Assembly: GCA_031841125.1 (NCBI GenBank)
Contig: CM063112.1
Coordinates: 65,368,057 to 65,432,056, forward strand
Source: Acanthococcus lagerstroemiae
Taxonomy: Eukaryota > Arthropoda > Insecta > Hemiptera > Eriococcidae
Length of the DNA: 64,000 nucleotides
Reading direction: 5' to 3'
Part shown: positions 35,701-49,265 of the stretch, piece by piece
Layout: each line of letters opens with the position of its first letter
Numbering within the stretch: the stretch's first letter is position 1
Made by a program: the position numbers and the translations under genes
The notes under the pieces: model-generated
What the model was told of the DNA's origin: nothing
What the model saw: only the letters and a program-made list of their open reading frames with translations
Database searches by the model: none

Positions 35701-38700
35701 CTGGGCAAGATGAAACCTGTATTAGACAAAAATCTACTGAGACGGAAAAAATTTCCAAGTCCCGACGATTTTGTTTGGCATGCATTTTCCCGCCCGGCAG
35801 AAAACGAGAAAATAACGGAGACTAAATGTAATCAGCGGTTAAAAAATAAAGGGTACGGTGAAGTAAAGTTTTGAAGGACAGAAAAATAGCGGCAGGACTT
35901 TGATCGTTGCTTCATTGTCAGCAGTTTGTAGCCTCCTCGAATCTCTCTCGTATGAACTGTTGTACTTCCACTGATAACCCTTTTTTTTTTTTTAGTTCAT
36001 CAACATGGTTTGCGTGTTCCGAATCGGCACGAAAAAGAGAAACTTTTGTAGGTACTGTTTTTGTGGTACAATATAAGTATCGGGCTTCTGGGCGCTCTTT
36101 CTCACGATATTTGCCACCGGAACACTGGAACTCGACTCTGTGTCCTTCAGCCACATACCTCGACGACATTCTTTTTTATACAGAGGCGACAGCTCCTTCA
36201 GCTCTGACCGAGGATTCGAAGTCTTTAACTTTCATCCAAATTCTATTGGCATCATCACCGTTCGATCTAGTATATGTTCACTGTTCTCACCTATTATAGG
36301 CATCGTTTGACAATTGTTGTTCACATTGAGCAAACTTGCTGTTCTTCATAATTGTTTCTCATTCATCATCACCACATTTCGTCGTTACATATTTGTCGTG
36401 CATCTCTATTTTTCAGCCGTGCTAAATATTAATTCCCGTTTTGCTACATGTAAAATACGTTCTGTGAGATGACTGGCTATTTAAACCGCAGACTCTTCAT
36501 TGAGATGAACACGAAAAACAAATGTCTTTTACGATTATTATTCTGTTATGCGTGCATTGATCAGTGTAGAGCGAGAGATGAAAATGAAAACTTCATCTTG
36601 AACTATGTATCTTTTATAGCAGAAATTCGGAAGTTCGTGTTACAGTAAAATTTCCAGTCAGACTTGTAGAGAAAATTTATTTGGGTTCTTCGAATGCTTT
36701 GCTGTAAACATCGTGATATTTATTGTACCTGGATTTTTGTACATGCAAAATTGTACATCTATACAGCCACCATTTTGACCTGATAAAATAGAAAACGTAA
36801 CTGGAATATTTTTTCTTTCGCCGTTTTTTGTTTTTGATCTTTAGTACCAGTCCGGAGGTTGATATTACTCCTAGAATTTCATTCACCAATCGCGAAAAAG
36901 CTATAAATCAATCCTGATCGCAAATTCCATTGTTGCATCCTTCCTTTATGGCTTCTCTCACTGCCGAGACAGTTAACCCGGAATAATTTTGTATTAATAT
37001 AATCAGCGTGAAATTACTTTTTGAAATTTCCGAGGACAATAAATTTTAAAACGTAATCAGAAAGTTTGCTCGTGCGTTCATTTGTTCATTTGTTCTTTAA
37101 AAATGTTAAAACCGCGTATGTGTCCCTGGAGAAGGGGTGGGGGCGTACAAGGTAGGTTTCCTTTATTTGATTAACGAAAAATTTCCTCGGACTTTTATGT
37201 TATCGAAACCAACCAGGAAAGAGAGCGGTAGGAGGTTCGAAAGAACTAAGGGAAAATTACACGAGAGTGAATAAGAATTTGGATGATGTAATGTCTTTTG
37301 ATTTTCTTTTATTCTTTCTCTAGTGTCGGTGAAATAGTGAATCATATCAGTGTGGATATGGAAAGGATTGCCAACTCTTGCATCAGTTTTCACGCCGTGT
37401 GGAGTATTCCATTGCAGGTAATTCGATATTCGAAAAACAAATAGATGTATCGCTCGTGATAAATTGTAGTTGTCGCCAAATGTGTCTTGTTCCTCCTTGA
37501 AGAAAGTTAACGATAAATCGCGAACACGAATAATGCGCGGGTGTGTAAAAGTACGAGATGAGAAAGTCATCGTTACCTAGAATCGTAGTTCTTACCGCAT
37601 AGGTCTAGGTACGTAGTAGGCGCATCTTTAAAACTGAGATAAAATACGTACGCTCGTTCTTAACTTTTGTTTTTTCCTTCTTTTTTTCAGTTAGGAGTAA
37701 CTTTGTACCTGTTGTATACGCAAGTAGGCACGGCGTGTCTGGTCGGAGTGGCGTGCTCCATTGTTTTGATTCCTCTTAACAAATATATCACCCAGCTGAT
37801 AGGTATGTTTTACCAATACTGTGCTACCCGCAAGTGTTACGGTTATTTCTCATCTTTAGGAAGTTCACTATTACCGGCATGTATCGCGTATCCCCTGAGT
37901 CCGGCTCACGATAGGTATTACTGTATAACCGGTTATCCTTACGCAGACCCAATCGGGGTAATTCCAGGTTATGGGGCGCGGTGTCACGGGGGCCATTTGG
38001 CGTGCGTGCACTACTATACTCCCACCATCATCGATTGCATAACCGGTACCTATCAAACTAATCCATTAAGAGGTACACTCTAAACTCGACGAACAGTACC
38101 ATCAGAATGGATACTAACTGCTGTTAATATAGTAAACGTACGAATACGTGCGACTGTTATTGTACCTATTCGACGCGTATATGTATTCGCGATGTACGTA
38201 TACGAATCGAACTCGACAGTATTAATGTTGGAAAAAAGAAAAATAGTGGATTTACGTATGTACATAATATGTATGTTCCTCGAACTAGTCGATATCGTTG
38301 AAACTCCTTTTTATTTATTTATTTATTTATTACAGCTCCGAGGTTGGGAGGCAATTCGCCCCCTACTCGGCCCACCGTTGGGCATGAGCCTCCATTATTC
38401 TCCTCCAACTTTTTCTGCCTAAGGCAATGCTAGTCCATTGCCTCCCTTGTTTATATCGAATTAATTAATTTATCTATAAATGTTTCGTTTCATTTGTCGC
38501 AGGCCGTTTTAGTACTCGAATGATGGAGGAAAAAGATAAACGAGTCGACCTGATGTCAGAAATCATAAGAGGTATTCGTGTTATTAAACTGCACGTGTGG
38601 GAAGAACATTTCGTTTCGAAAATATTAGGTTCGTACCTGAAACAAAATGATTTTTTTTTCAATTTTTTCTCCCCCCCCCCCTCGAAAACTTGCGAGCGTC

Positions 38701-39656
38701 CGTTGAAGATAATGTCGTCGCATCGCGTCGTATATTTACGAGTGCGTGTTGGAGTATGTCTGTCAATTTCGATCGCATCGTATTTACTCGTATTAAGCTA
38801 CTTACCCATATTTACCGACTATATAATAATGCACGAGTAGGAACGAATAATGCTAAAAGAGTACAAATTTTCGTCAAATTCTAGCGGCACAATTTCATTC
38901 TCAATGAAAGCCCTTCGACTATCAGCTCTATCATTAGTCAGTTCGTTTTCAAAATACAAGCTTCATCTCGCTCTTACGCGAATGCTGAATAATACAAAAT
39001 AGATGAAAGCAAAAATTGTCGTAAATGACGAGACAACTTTCAAAGTTCGTAACGTTAAAAGGTGATCGTGTTGCCTGTTGCCGTTCCAACTGCGGGTTAG
39101 CTCGCGAATTTTCATTTCAGATTTTCTGTGTTTTTATATCGCATAGTAATCGACGGACCATAGGTGTATTGAACAGGCTGAAATCGGCTAAATTAATGTG
39201 TGTTCGTATTTCGAATATCGGCTTATAATACGTCGATCGATTCGTTTCGATCCCCCGATTCCGAATATATTCGATTTTGAGTTCTCAATTACGCAATCGG
39301 TGAGAAACTGTACCAGTAGGTAACTGAAGTAAGTATAATAGAGTCCCATTGATTTACTTGAAATATAATACAGTTTTTCGAGGCTAGAGCACTTTCTGGT
39401 CCAAAATCGAGCGTATTGGTGATTTAAGATGAGGTAATTTTCCCGCTTCTACGCTGTTTTGCTCAATAGCGCAAGCCAGAGGCTCGTAATGCTATTAAAA
39501 AAATGTATATGTATATGTATCTAGAAATCCTAGAATGAAATACGAACGCTCGACGGTCACTCGAACAGGCTCAAACATCTCGTAATTTACATATGTACCG
39601 GTTTTGTAGTTGTACATTATAGGTACATAAATGTTGGTGTACGCGAGTACTCGGTG

Positions 39657-39696
<40 letters not shown>

Positions 39697-42600
39697 GTAT
39701 TCGGACCGGGCAAACAACAACAACAACAACGATGCAATGCTATTTTTATGTGAAAAAGAAAATCACTCGAATTTTGATAAAAATGAGCTCATATGAAAGG
39801 AAATTTTATTTGCTATAAGGGATGTTCTTTTCAATTTTCCGTTGACCGTATTCATTCTCCTCGAGATATTGTGAAAAAACATTAAAATTGACATAAACTT
39901 CTACGCTGAGCTGCCCCTTGTCGGCCCATTTTCTTTATAAATTTTTCTTCAATCGATGCTAGCGAACCTACAATTTGCCCAGTCCGAATTAATAGTAGTA
40001 GTGGGGTAATTCTAAAAAAAATCGGCATAGTTCCATTTTTTTTGTTGTTTATTTGTTTGTTTGTAAACAAGTTTTTTTTTTGCAATCTTTTGCTGGAAAT
40101 AATTGAAGTAAGTATATAGGTATCTGATATTACTTCTGACATTTAGCTCTGTCATTGTCATTATTTATATAGAAGGGAGCGGGCGTTTTGAAAATTTTCT
40201 GATTCACAGCCAAGAGCCATGAGTTTCTTTGTCGTGGTCCATGAGAAACAGTCCGCTACTTGCTTTCTTCGAAGACATTTACACTACTAGGTACACTGAA
40301 TACCTATAACTTCAGCCAACTAGTACTATATACAATTCTCACAGGTACCTCGCATTTTAATATTCCATCCGCTAGCCTCACCGGTACAGAAAATCGGCTC
40401 CAGTGCATTTTAAATAGGAAATGGGTAATTTTTGAATCGTGTTGATTACATTTTGGCTGGGTAAGACGATCGGCAAGTATGACTGACTATGCATCCATAT
40501 CTTGAAAGCAGAAAAATATAAGAAATACAGTATGCTACGCTTCAATTTCTCGTTTTTTTTTAAACTTTGAACGTTGCACAAACTCCGAATACGCTTATTT
40601 TATTGAGGTTTTTATGTAGCCTAAGAAGTTAGGTAGGTATCTACAAATAATATAATAGTGGTATAAACATCTTCTGTTTTCTTCGTTGTGGACAAAGATG
40701 GTTTGCCACGATAAGGAAAATAAATGAAGCCATAGATATAAAGAATCCGTTAATTTTCCTCATGTTAGAGCTTTAAAAAATATTTTAAAGTGATTCGTAA
40801 TATTTCAGTGCTGAAATACTTACCGATTCCATAATTATTTTTCATTTGCTCCACGGACGTATCTAGAGGATCATTTATATATTCACAGAATGGACAACTT
40901 CGCAAACATTCACGTTTTTAAATAAGGGGGATTTCTTTTGTCATAGGAATGAAGTGTTTTTCAGCCACTTCGTAGTATGAAGTATCATAACGGTGAGCCA
41001 GGTTGGTTGAGCGAAAAAATAGCCATGGTGTGGAAGTAAAACTGAGTTACAAGTCTAAAGGTCGCCTTAGTGCTGCTTAACTCTCCGTGCTTGGCATTAA
41101 CTTCTGCCCCGAAGTATTTCTGCGAAGTTTCCACGATTTTTCTCTGAGAAATTCCCTGAATTCACATAGTTATAGGAAGGAACAGTGATAAATATAGGTG
41201 ATGGGTTACGAGCTATGATGTGGAAAATTAGGGGTTTGACTGCGTAGTATCCACCCTTAGGGAGGGTTAACGCATGTTTTATAAATGGAAAAGGTATAGG
41301 AGACAATGCAAATTGTATAACGCGTTTGATTGTTGAGATATAATACACCAGTTACTGAAATATGCCGATTTTCTGAGAATTAACCAGCGCGTATCGTAGC
41401 TGCGCGTTATGTCCACATTGGTTGTTCACGCAGGTATTCGCGCGGAAGAAGTAAAATACTTGAAGTACAGAAAATATTTGGACGCGCTGTGCGTATTTTT
41501 CTGGGCCACAACACCGGTCATGCTTTCTACGACCACCTTTTGCGTGTACGTCTATTTCGGAGGAGAACTCGACGCCGCTACCGTTAGTTAACCGATTTAA
41601 AATTTCTTCTTTCACTGTAGGCCATAATGATACGTATACCGCGTATGTTGCCGTTGCGATGTAAATATACGCAACGAGCGTACCTATGAATTGGCTCCTT
41701 CGTTTACATTTACCTAGAACGTATTATTTCAGGTTTTTACCACTATTGCCTTACTAAATATGCTGGTCGCTCCTTTGAACGCGTTTCCGTGGGTTTTAAA
41801 CGGTATTATAGAGGCATGGGTGTCGGTGAAACGCGTCGATTCGTTTCTTCGTGTAAGTATTCATCTATTTATACGCTACCTAGGGTATTTGAACAATTAC
41901 GCGATAACTTTTTCGTACCGATTGTATGTACTCGTGGGTAGGTACCAGAGCAGTGCACGATACCGATATCGGTACTCGGGTATTGCATCGTAGCAGAGCG
42001 ACTACCGATTACGTACTCGGTAGTCGGTTTCACCGATACGATACCGAATAATACTCGGTCAGGAATCGTTTTATGATTAGCGCTATATTTTAGGTGGTGC
42101 AGTAGTGATGCCTTATCAGTGATTCTTGTTATCGTCGATACCATATCACGAAAACGACTACCTGTCGCTACAATACCGAGTATAAACTCGGTATCGGCCG
42201 ATACTATTCGGTATCGTTTTAAGCGATACGATACCGAATACCACATGAGTATGTACTCGTATCGTGCACTGCTCTGGTTAGGTACCTACGTATGTATTTG
42301 TGCAGCATACGCGAATACCTATATATATACGATAGTACGAGTACATATGTACAGATACAGGTCGTATGTATATACGTCGATACGTGAATATGTAGATCTA
42401 CACGTGTGCGTACGAGTGTATACTATACCAGTACCCGATTTATTTTACCGATCCTATTACCACCTATGTATGGTAGTTACTTTTCGCTGGTCGTTATACA
42501 TACTGTCTGCAATTAGACGGCAGTATGCTACATATTTTCCTACGTTGCTTGGTTGCACCTACGCTCACTGTTGCGACCGTTTGTTAGCTCGAAGAAATAG

Positions 42601-45600
42601 ATTCGCTGGAATACTATTCGTCGACGACTGTAAACGACCGAGTATCGGTGCAGATATACGGCGGTATCTTCAGTTGGACGCCAGAAAAACTCCTCTTGAC
42701 CGACATTGATCTGACCATTGAAAAAGTGAGTGTTCGTTTCGGTACCACCTCTATCAAGTAAATAATTGTCAACATTCGAATCGAAACCGATTCTTTTTTC
42801 TTAATCTTTCTTTTTGCTCTTAGTTTTAGTTCTGTCGCTCCCTGTCTTTCTGTATAATATACATCTAGATATCTGTATAGGTGGTAGGTAATGTGTTAGT
42901 TTAGAAACAAACTCGCCCATTTCGCGCTTACTGATATTCTAGGGACAAATAATTGGCATCAGCGGTCCAGTGGGAAGTGGTAAATCTTCTTTGTTGTTCG
43001 CCATTCTCGGTGAAATTCGAAAAATGAATGGTCGTATCTACGTCGAAGATGATACTAACGGTAAGGCCACTCTCGTCTCATGATCGTCGCATCGCGTGTT
43101 TACAAATTATAGCGCCATTTATTAGGTAAATACATACAAACAGAGCGGGTGTGTAAGTTACCTACGTAGCCATCTACGTGGGCGCAATTGAATTGGCAAC
43201 CAGATCGGCAAATTGCGAACCGTGGGAGAAAATGCGATGTACGAACTGCCAACCGAACCCCAGAGTGTATCGAAAATGAGATGTACGTATTGCCAACCGA
43301 AACGTAAGTCGCGCGCTACAGAGACAGAGATGGACGAATTGCAAACTATTCTACTTGACGTTACAAAGTGGATGCTGTTCAAGCAAAACGGATTTAGCGA
43401 CATTTGTTGACAAAATGAGTTATTTGTATCGTTGGAAAGAACGTAAAAAGTGGAATTTTTCAAAATCGAGTCCCGATACGAAAATGTGTACCCACGGTGA
43501 AAAGAGCTTATCAGTAGACGCTATGTCATATAATTTCTATCATAGGTGTGTCTACCAGGTGTGCCGAGTGTGCTTGGGTACACTCCACTTTTTCTAGAAT
43601 TTCCTCCGCCCCCCCCCCCCACTACTACAGTCACGATAATATGAAAAGTATTATTCATTTTCATTAAAAATATTATAGCTAATCCTTGGTCAAATTTGGA
43701 ATTTGCCAAAGTTGCAACATTGACTATCGAAAATATAAGTGACCTGCCAGGAAGAAAGGACCTGTGCGCAAAAAAAAATCATTTTTGTGATAACAACTGT
43801 TTTTGACTAACTTTTGGCCGCTCTTTCGCGTGGTGTTGTCGAATAAATTCTAAAAAGTTTTCCCAAACTGCTGTAAGTAGGTCTTCAAAGTTGAGTGTCT
43901 CAATAACGTGAAAACGTTATCAATTTTGTTTATCCGCTCTCCTGTAAAATTTACATTTTTGCGCTCAGGTACCTTTCTTCCTGGCATGTCACATAATTTT
44001 AATATTGCTATCGGCTTGGAGCGTTCTCTTCATACCTATCAGCAGGAATGGACAATCTTGCTTTTGGCATATCCAGTATCCTACTCAGAAGGTCCAGACA
44101 CGCTTACTGTTTCTATGTATGGCGCTTGAACTTCGAATCACGTGTTCTTAAACAACAGATTTTGTCGCTTGAGTCTGTTTTGCTTAACAGTGTCCAAGTG
44201 AAATACAGTTACTTGTCTCGATTTTTTCTGATAATTATATGGACGCTGTTCAGCAAAAGAGAACCAACTAGCAAAATTCACTTTTTGAGAACACGTGATT
44301 CGAAGTTCAAGAGCCATGTAGAAACTATATGGCATTGCGTTTACTGATAAGCTTTGTTCAACGTGAGTACACATTTTTGAATCGGGGCCCAATTTTGAAA
44401 AATTCTACGTTTTACGCTCTTTCCAACGATACTAATAACTAATTTTGTTTACAAATGTTAGTTAGTTCCCTTTTGTTGAACAACGTCCATATACTTGCCG
44501 GAAAAGAGATACGAGCATCAGTAGTCTGTTTCGGAGCATCAATTTGATTAGTACTATTTTCGTTAATAACGTTATCTATTATATACGTCAAAAAAATACA
44601 GTTAGGTTGGCAATTCGTACATTCCTTTTCCTGACATTGGAACAGTGGGTTCGCAATTGGCAAGTGTACATTTCTGCGTTTAGAAGAACTGGTTTGCAAT
44701 TCGTCGATTTTTTACCCCTTCGGTTGGTAATTCATACACGCCCATCTACGTACGCCGCCGGCGGAATGTTTTATTTTTTCTTCCCACAATTTTCTCATTT
44801 TCAAACAGATGGTTGGATTGATCCCAACGAACAAAAGGATCTCCATAATATAATAATACGTGTAGGTATTAGAAATGTTTACTTTTATTATTTTTATAAA
44901 ATTCCCTAGTGTACCGTTTGTAAAAATCACGGGGGAGGTGAAAAATCTTTCAATTTGAATGCCGGCGTGTGGAATTATAGTCACCCCCTTTCACTATTAA
45001 AAAACTCGCTTTACGAGAACGTTAATTCTTCGTTTTTCTAGCCTATTACAATAATTAGAGTTTATTTTAAAAAATTTCTGGAGACGATGAAAGAAGTTCC
45101 AGTAATTCGTCTGAAAGTTTATTGGATAAAACGTATAGGAAGATTTTTCAATCAAGCACAAAATTCGAAAATTAGTAACTAAGAAAAACATTAAAACTTC
45201 GATAGTTTTCCTAAACGAAAACAAATTCAGTTTTATCCAACTTATTGCAATCATTCAAATGCGATTACTTAATACAATGTCTTCGATGACGTGCTCGAGG
45301 ATTACTTAAACTATTATTCTGTAACGATGATTTTATCGAGATATTTGGATTTTGGAAGCCGAAATCAAAACGTAATCGAAAATTTGATAGAGTATTGGAA
45401 ATTAGCGAGCCTAATAAACTTGCCTCGATGTAGACTAAACTAAGATTCTGGCATAAGTAAACAACATCTTTGTTTCCTTTTTCGTTGTTTCCAAATCCAG
45501 CTGATTTTGACTACCTATTTGAAAGGCGTAGTTCCAATTGTTGAAGCAAAAATCGGTTTTGGTTCGAAAAATCTATGCGATATTTGAAACCAGCGATCCC

Positions 45601-47855
45601 CTCCCCCATTCCTTCAAAAGGAAACGGTTACGACACAGCTTAATTTTTCAAATTCTGCCGAGTTTTCACGTTTGAAGGGCAATATTTGAAATTTCAGCGA
45701 GTCAAATAGGAGCCGCGATATTCATAATCAGTGACCCCAAAAATATCTATTTCGATACTTTTTTTTTTTCGGTGGATTTCCACTTGAAATTTCGCAGTTG
45801 GTGGAGCACTTCAATCTCCCTTTTGGAGGAAGGCGAAATTCTTTATTCAAAAAGATGTCAGACATTATTCGATAAGATCTGGTTCTGTTTGTTGCGTGTC
45901 GATTTAAATATTCAATGGTTTGAAGACGAGTAAAATGTGAGAAACAAAAAACACTTTCTATGTACCTACTCCGAAAATGTGTCTACTGCACATTGGTATC
46001 GGAGTCGGATGAAAGGTTGATCTATACAGATGTCGGCTGCACGTACGGGAAGGAGAAGGAGGAGGAGCAGGAGGCATTAGATCAGATTAGATCAGATCAG
46101 AATGGGTCACGTTATCGTTCGATCGTTACAAACACGAAAAGTACCCAGCGCAACGTATACTATATCTACAGGTTTGTCCCTTTTTAGGTATCGGTTTCGT
46201 TTCTCAGACACCGTGGATTCAACAGTGTTCGGTTCGAGAGAACATACTTTTTGGTACACCGTATGATGCCACTCGTTACAAGTACGTACCATCTCGTCGC
46301 CTTTTGTTCGTAAAATTGCTTGTACATGGTGCAGATACCGAAAACTGAAGCGAGCTTTTTATACGCCAATCCGCCTCCTATACGTATGTATTGGTTCGTA
46401 TGTGTACTCGGGTGTACGAATTGGTTCGTGCATCTCCCGTCCGTGTCATTCGCTCAATTTTGCGACCACTGACCACTTATTCGCTGTAAAAAACCAACTC
46501 AATCTCGGGTACCTACCTACATATATACTATATACTTTACTCGCACTTGCCTCCCTTCATTCCCGTCTTGCCCCGTCATCGTTTCCAAATTGGAAATGGG
46601 GAAAATTTTGCGCGAAAAAGTAAGCCCGTATTAACTTGGACCTCGGCGTAGCCACGTACTCGAAGTGTAGCTGGTAAGTATTCGTTTACTCGAAGATGCG
46701 AGTACGTGCGAAAGGTAAAATCGTAGGTATATTGCGATACGAGTTCCTACGAAGATAAAATGACTATTTGCGACGGGCGTTGTTGACGTATAAATTACCC
46801 ATGTGAAAATGGTGTGCGAGAAATTTCAGAACACTTGAGAGAAGTATCCAGTTTTGAAAGTTCCCGCGCATTTCGAGTATTTCTTCCCATTGCGCCGTTT
46901 ATAGAAGTATTTACAAAAAAAAAAAAATTCTTGGGGTGCGAAAAATCGCGTTTTCCGCGCGCGAGTTTTAAAAAAGCATTTTTAAACTCGTTTTTGTCGA
47001 CGAGAGGTTAATGTGTACTGTCGATTTTGGTTGCGTGTTCTGTAGAAAGGTTGTCGAAGCTTGCGCCCTAGCGGAGGACATCAACGCATGGCCGAACGGT
47101 GATTTTGAAATCGTCGGCGAAGCTGGCTCGACGTTAAGCGGCGGTCAGAAGGCGAGAATCGCGTTAGCTAGAGCCGTATATCAGGTAGGTGACCCCGGTA
47201 ATCGCGCGAATTTCGAAATAGTCTCGAATATTAGCGCAGCGAGACTGACGAGGAAAGAGGGTATTCGATCGGCATCGTGCGACTAAAAATGGGCACGCGT
47301 TGCAGGAAAAAAGTATTTATTTACTGGACGATGTTTTTTCGGCTGTGGATGGACGTGTCGCATCTCATATTCACCGCGAGTGTTTAATGAATCTGCTGAA
47401 AGGCACCACTCGAATCTTGGTCACCCACGCTGTCGAATTACTGTCTTCGGTTGATCGTGTAATCCTCATGGAAAATGGAACCATCGTTAACCAAGGTTAG
47501 TGTATCTATAGGTACCGCGACAAGTAGTTCTTTCTTGGTCGTATTCGCGTTTACCTGAAAGTTGGGAGCTGATTTTACAATAGAGATGACTAGGGGAACC
47601 GTGTCTTCACCCCTCCCCCTAATGTAGAATTAGCCTCCCTCCCACCTCTCGGAAATGTTGAAAAATGTCGAAAATTTATTATTCTGAAGAGAGGGTTAAA
47701 ATCATGTTCTTGTACGGTATAATACCCGTATCTCCCCCTCAAACCTTACAGTCGGAGTCTACTTACGTTAGAGTACCTGCGTATAATTGTGCCTTCCATT
47801 ATGCACTTGCAGCGACAGTATGTGGTGTAGGCTGTACATGCTATATATCGTAGAG

Positions 47856-47886
<31 letters not shown>

Positions 47887-49231
47887 TGTTATACTGCGTG
47901 CACGCGCTCGTTGGTTGTAATCTTCCTGTTTACTCTCATTTTGGCTAGGTCTTGCGACGAGTATTTTCGTGTCCATGCCCGTGGTAGAAGGTGTGAACCG
48001 GCCGTGTCGAATCAGCACATCCGATAATTCCGAAGAGCTTTGTTCTAGTGGTGACACCAGTAATCACAGCATAAGTAGTAGCAGCAGTAGCAACAGTATT
48101 GATAATGGCAATAGCAGCGAAAGTGTTCTCGAGAGCAACAAAATTCGAGAGGGCACGTGTGAGAAAGACATCGAAAAAGAAGTAAGCGCGTTCGGTGTGG
48201 TTACTTTGGGTGTTTACGTGGCGTATTGGAAAGCGGTGGGACACGCGCTAGCCTCGTTCGTCATTTTATCCGTCATCGCTATGCAGGTAGGAGACCGCTT
48301 TCGTTCGCTAGCTGTTTTCTTCGCGATTCGCGAGATGCGCCAACTTTTCTCGATTCGGACTCCAGTCCGGACACGAATTGACATTTCTTACTCGTACACG
48401 ATCGTTCGCAGGTATCTCGAGTCGCCGTCGACTGGTGGTTATCAGTATGGGTTTCAGCGAATACCGATGATCGTGCCAACGTGACTGACTGGTACTATTT
48501 GAATCGGCTCGAGTTTGGTAAGTAATCCGGAAATGTTCCTCGACTTGTGCGCCCGTTGTCAACTTTTTTTTGGTACGGAATGTTTTCGTCCGCCCGTCCG
48601 GCGCCTCCCCATTTAGTTATTAAACGTACCTAAGCGGCAGCTGTACGTCAAACTCTAAAGTGTGCGACTGGACGATCAAATTTTTTCGGTGGTTCAGTGG
48701 TTGGACGAAATATCATTTCTCGCCACCCTCTCTCACCTCGCAACTTTGTTTAAAAAGTAACGTGTAATTTTTTTCTACTCTATCACGTCTATTCGTGCAC
48801 ACGAATATCGTGTTTGACGGTCATAATTACATACGGATAATAATGGCGATGAGACGCATGCAGTTATAGGCATTCGTTAGAACGAGTGCGAATACATCAG
48901 TCGACTAGGGCGAACCATATTTTTATTCAATCCATCGGCGTTGTTGGCAGGACTTGTTGGCGATCACGCGTCCGACGTTGGTTACTTTTTGGTTGTTTAC
49001 TCGGCCATAGGATTTGCCAATTCAGCGATCGTGATTGTACGAGCATTTTCATTCGCTTACGGTGGAGTTCGCGCTGCAGCTCGCATTCATAAAAAACTGT
49101 TACATTCGGTCCTACAGGTAAGACTTCCCAGCTGCCGCTCGTTCACGTTCGCAGGATATACGTACCTAACTGAACGCATTCGCGTTCATCTATCGTGTGT
49201 GTGTGTATGTGTGTCTGTCTGTCTGTCTGTG

Positions 49232-49265
<34 letters not shown>

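Larger units (their letters stand above)
43162..44758. mobile_element. foldback-like element with repeat-unit arms, host of nested insertions
   Basis: The left arm (about 43162-43350) and the inverted right arm (about 44585-44758) both consist of degenerate ~50-bp units with a core close to tgtacgaattgccaaccgaa. The outer ends correspond (left ctacgtgggcgcaattgaat, right reverse complement GTAGATGGGCGTGTATGAAT). Between the arms lie two copies of MITE family A and another nested insertion. Located in ABCC10 intron 10. Confidence 0.6.

Noticed and set aside
37803..38083. Open frame continuing past ABCC10 exon 5
   Set aside because: It is intron read-through after ATAG|gtatgt. The next homologous block starts at 38503 in the right phase.
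47746..48057. Minus-strand frame with His/Thr repeats
   Set aside because: Antisense of the GT microsatellite and ABCC10 exon 14.
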